Assembly (NCBI GenBank): GCA_943324395.2
Contig: CALPLL020000022.1
Coordinates: forward strand, 1-14,921
Direction: 5' to 3'
DNA: 14,921 nt
From: Rhizobium sp. Q54
Lineage (GTDB): Bacteria; Bacteroidota; Bacteroidia; Flavobacteriales; Flavobacteriaceae
Under the pieces are notes generated by a model that saw only the letters and a program-made list of their open reading frames with translations, searched no databases and was not told the DNA's origin. The stretch's first letter is position 1; every line of letters begins with the position of its first letter. The position numbers and the translations under genes are program-made. Shown here one piece after another: positions 14,577 through 14,921 of the stretch.

Positions 14577-14921
14577 ATGAAAAATTTTAAAATTAATTTA
14601 TTTTTTGGACTGTTTTTCTTAGCAACAGCTTCGTTTGCGCAAGCGGTTAAGAATGACACTGTTAAGTCAAACCAACTAGAAGAAGTAGTGGTTAGAGGAA
14701 GCATTATTGACGTTGCTAAAGAAAGAAAAACACCGGTGGCTGTTTCTACTATCAAAGCGGCTGAAATTCAAGCTAAAGCAGGAAATCAAGAATTTCCAGA
14801 CTTATTGAAAAATACGCCTTCTGTTTATGCATCTAAATCAGGTGGTGGTTACGGAGACTCTAGAGTTAACATTAGAGGATTCGCTCAAGAAAACATTGCG
14901 GTTATGATTAACGGTATGCCA
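14577..14921 (+). CDS. TonB-dependent outer-membrane receptor (partial, N-terminal 115 residues)
   Basis: The reading frame is open from the ATG at 14577 to the window end. It begins with a signal peptide (hydrophobic 8-18, ATASFAQ, cleavage likely after A21). A probable TonB box follows (LEEVVVRG, 34-41). Then comes the start of the plug domain: KTPVAVSTIKAAEIQ, the segment FPDLLKNTPSVYAS, then SRVNIRGFAQENIAVMINGMP, which is standard plug sequence. The usual Bacteroidota CarboxypepD_reg domain before the plug is absent, so this is the short, classical receptor type, not a SusC type. Such receptors take up siderophores, cofactors or oligosaccharides using TonB energy; the ligand cannot be told from this fragment. 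The barrel and the C-terminus lie beyond the window. Confidence 0.92.
   Translation, partial: MKNFKINLFFGLFFLATASFAQAVKNDTVKSNQLEEVVVRGSIIDVAKERKTPVAVSTIKAAEIQAKAGNQEFPDLLKNTPSVYASKSGGGYGDSRVNIRGFAQENIAVMINGMP

Noticed and set aside
14561..14755. Minus-strand open frame of 64 codons at the right end
   Set aside because: It is antisense to the TonB receptor signal peptide and plug start, which are clearly coding on the plus strand.
1..14921. CRISPR arrays, tRNA genes, insertion sequences, phage or defence genes
   Set aside because: I looked for regular repeats, cloverleaf sequences, transposase or integrase proteins and defence-type domains and found none; all long frames belong to ordinary bacterial families.

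Overview
The window is AT-rich and reads as a chromosomal segment of a member of the Bacteroidota, most probably a Flavobacterium or close relative. The grounds are several perfect copies of the Bacteroidota -7 promoter element TAnnTTTG, the lack of Shine-Dalgarno sequences before most starts, the protein set (patatin fused to an outer-membrane barrel, DUF3108 protein, MepM-like lipoprotein, TonB-dependent receptor) and an intergenic element of a type I recall from Flavobacterium genomes. No rRNA, tRNA, transposase, integrase or CRISPR array is visible. It looks like an ordinary core-genome stretch, not an accessory island.

Layout. (1) Positions 1-883, minus strand: a zinc carboxypeptidase-like succinylglutamate desuccinylase/aspartoacylase family protein, cut by the window edge. 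(2) Divergent from it: uvrC (1031-2824) and, 9 nt later, a secreted patatin-like phospholipase with a C-terminal outer-membrane barrel (2834-5044). (3) An APC-family amino acid permease (5131-6621), closed by a 14-bp hairpin terminator. (4) Tyrosine catabolism: homogentisate 1,2-dioxygenase (6878-8035) and 4-hydroxyphenylpyruvate dioxygenase (8191-9354), separated by an intergenic repeat-like element. (5) A 287-nt gap holding two copies of TATCTTTG exactly 60 bp apart, a possible small RNA of about 110 nt, its terminator, and a promoter that overlaps that terminator. (6) A compact run of a DUF3108 envelope protein (9642-10415), tryptophan 2,3-dioxygenase (10418-11353) and an M23 endopeptidase lipoprotein with a TTG start (11370-12587). 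(7) pgi (12731-14386). (8) The beginning of a TonB-dependent outer-membrane receptor (14577 to the window end), preceded by six TTAACA/TGTTAA hexamers.

How the genes fit together. The middle of the window is centred on aromatic amino acid breakdown. HppD turns 4-hydroxyphenylpyruvate into homogentisate, HmgA opens the homogentisate ring, and KynA starts tryptophan degradation. The permease just upstream could supply amino acids, but a strong terminator separates it, so this link is inferred only. The DUF3108 protein and the M23 endopeptidase belong to the envelope and have no obvious catabolic role; they appear to share a transcript with kynA. UvrC and Pgi are housekeeping enzymes.

I found no clearly new multi-gene system. 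The best leads are the small-RNA candidate at 9479-9590, the hexamer cluster before the receptor gene, the structured element between hmgA and hppD, and the HxC in place of HxH in the M23 enzyme.
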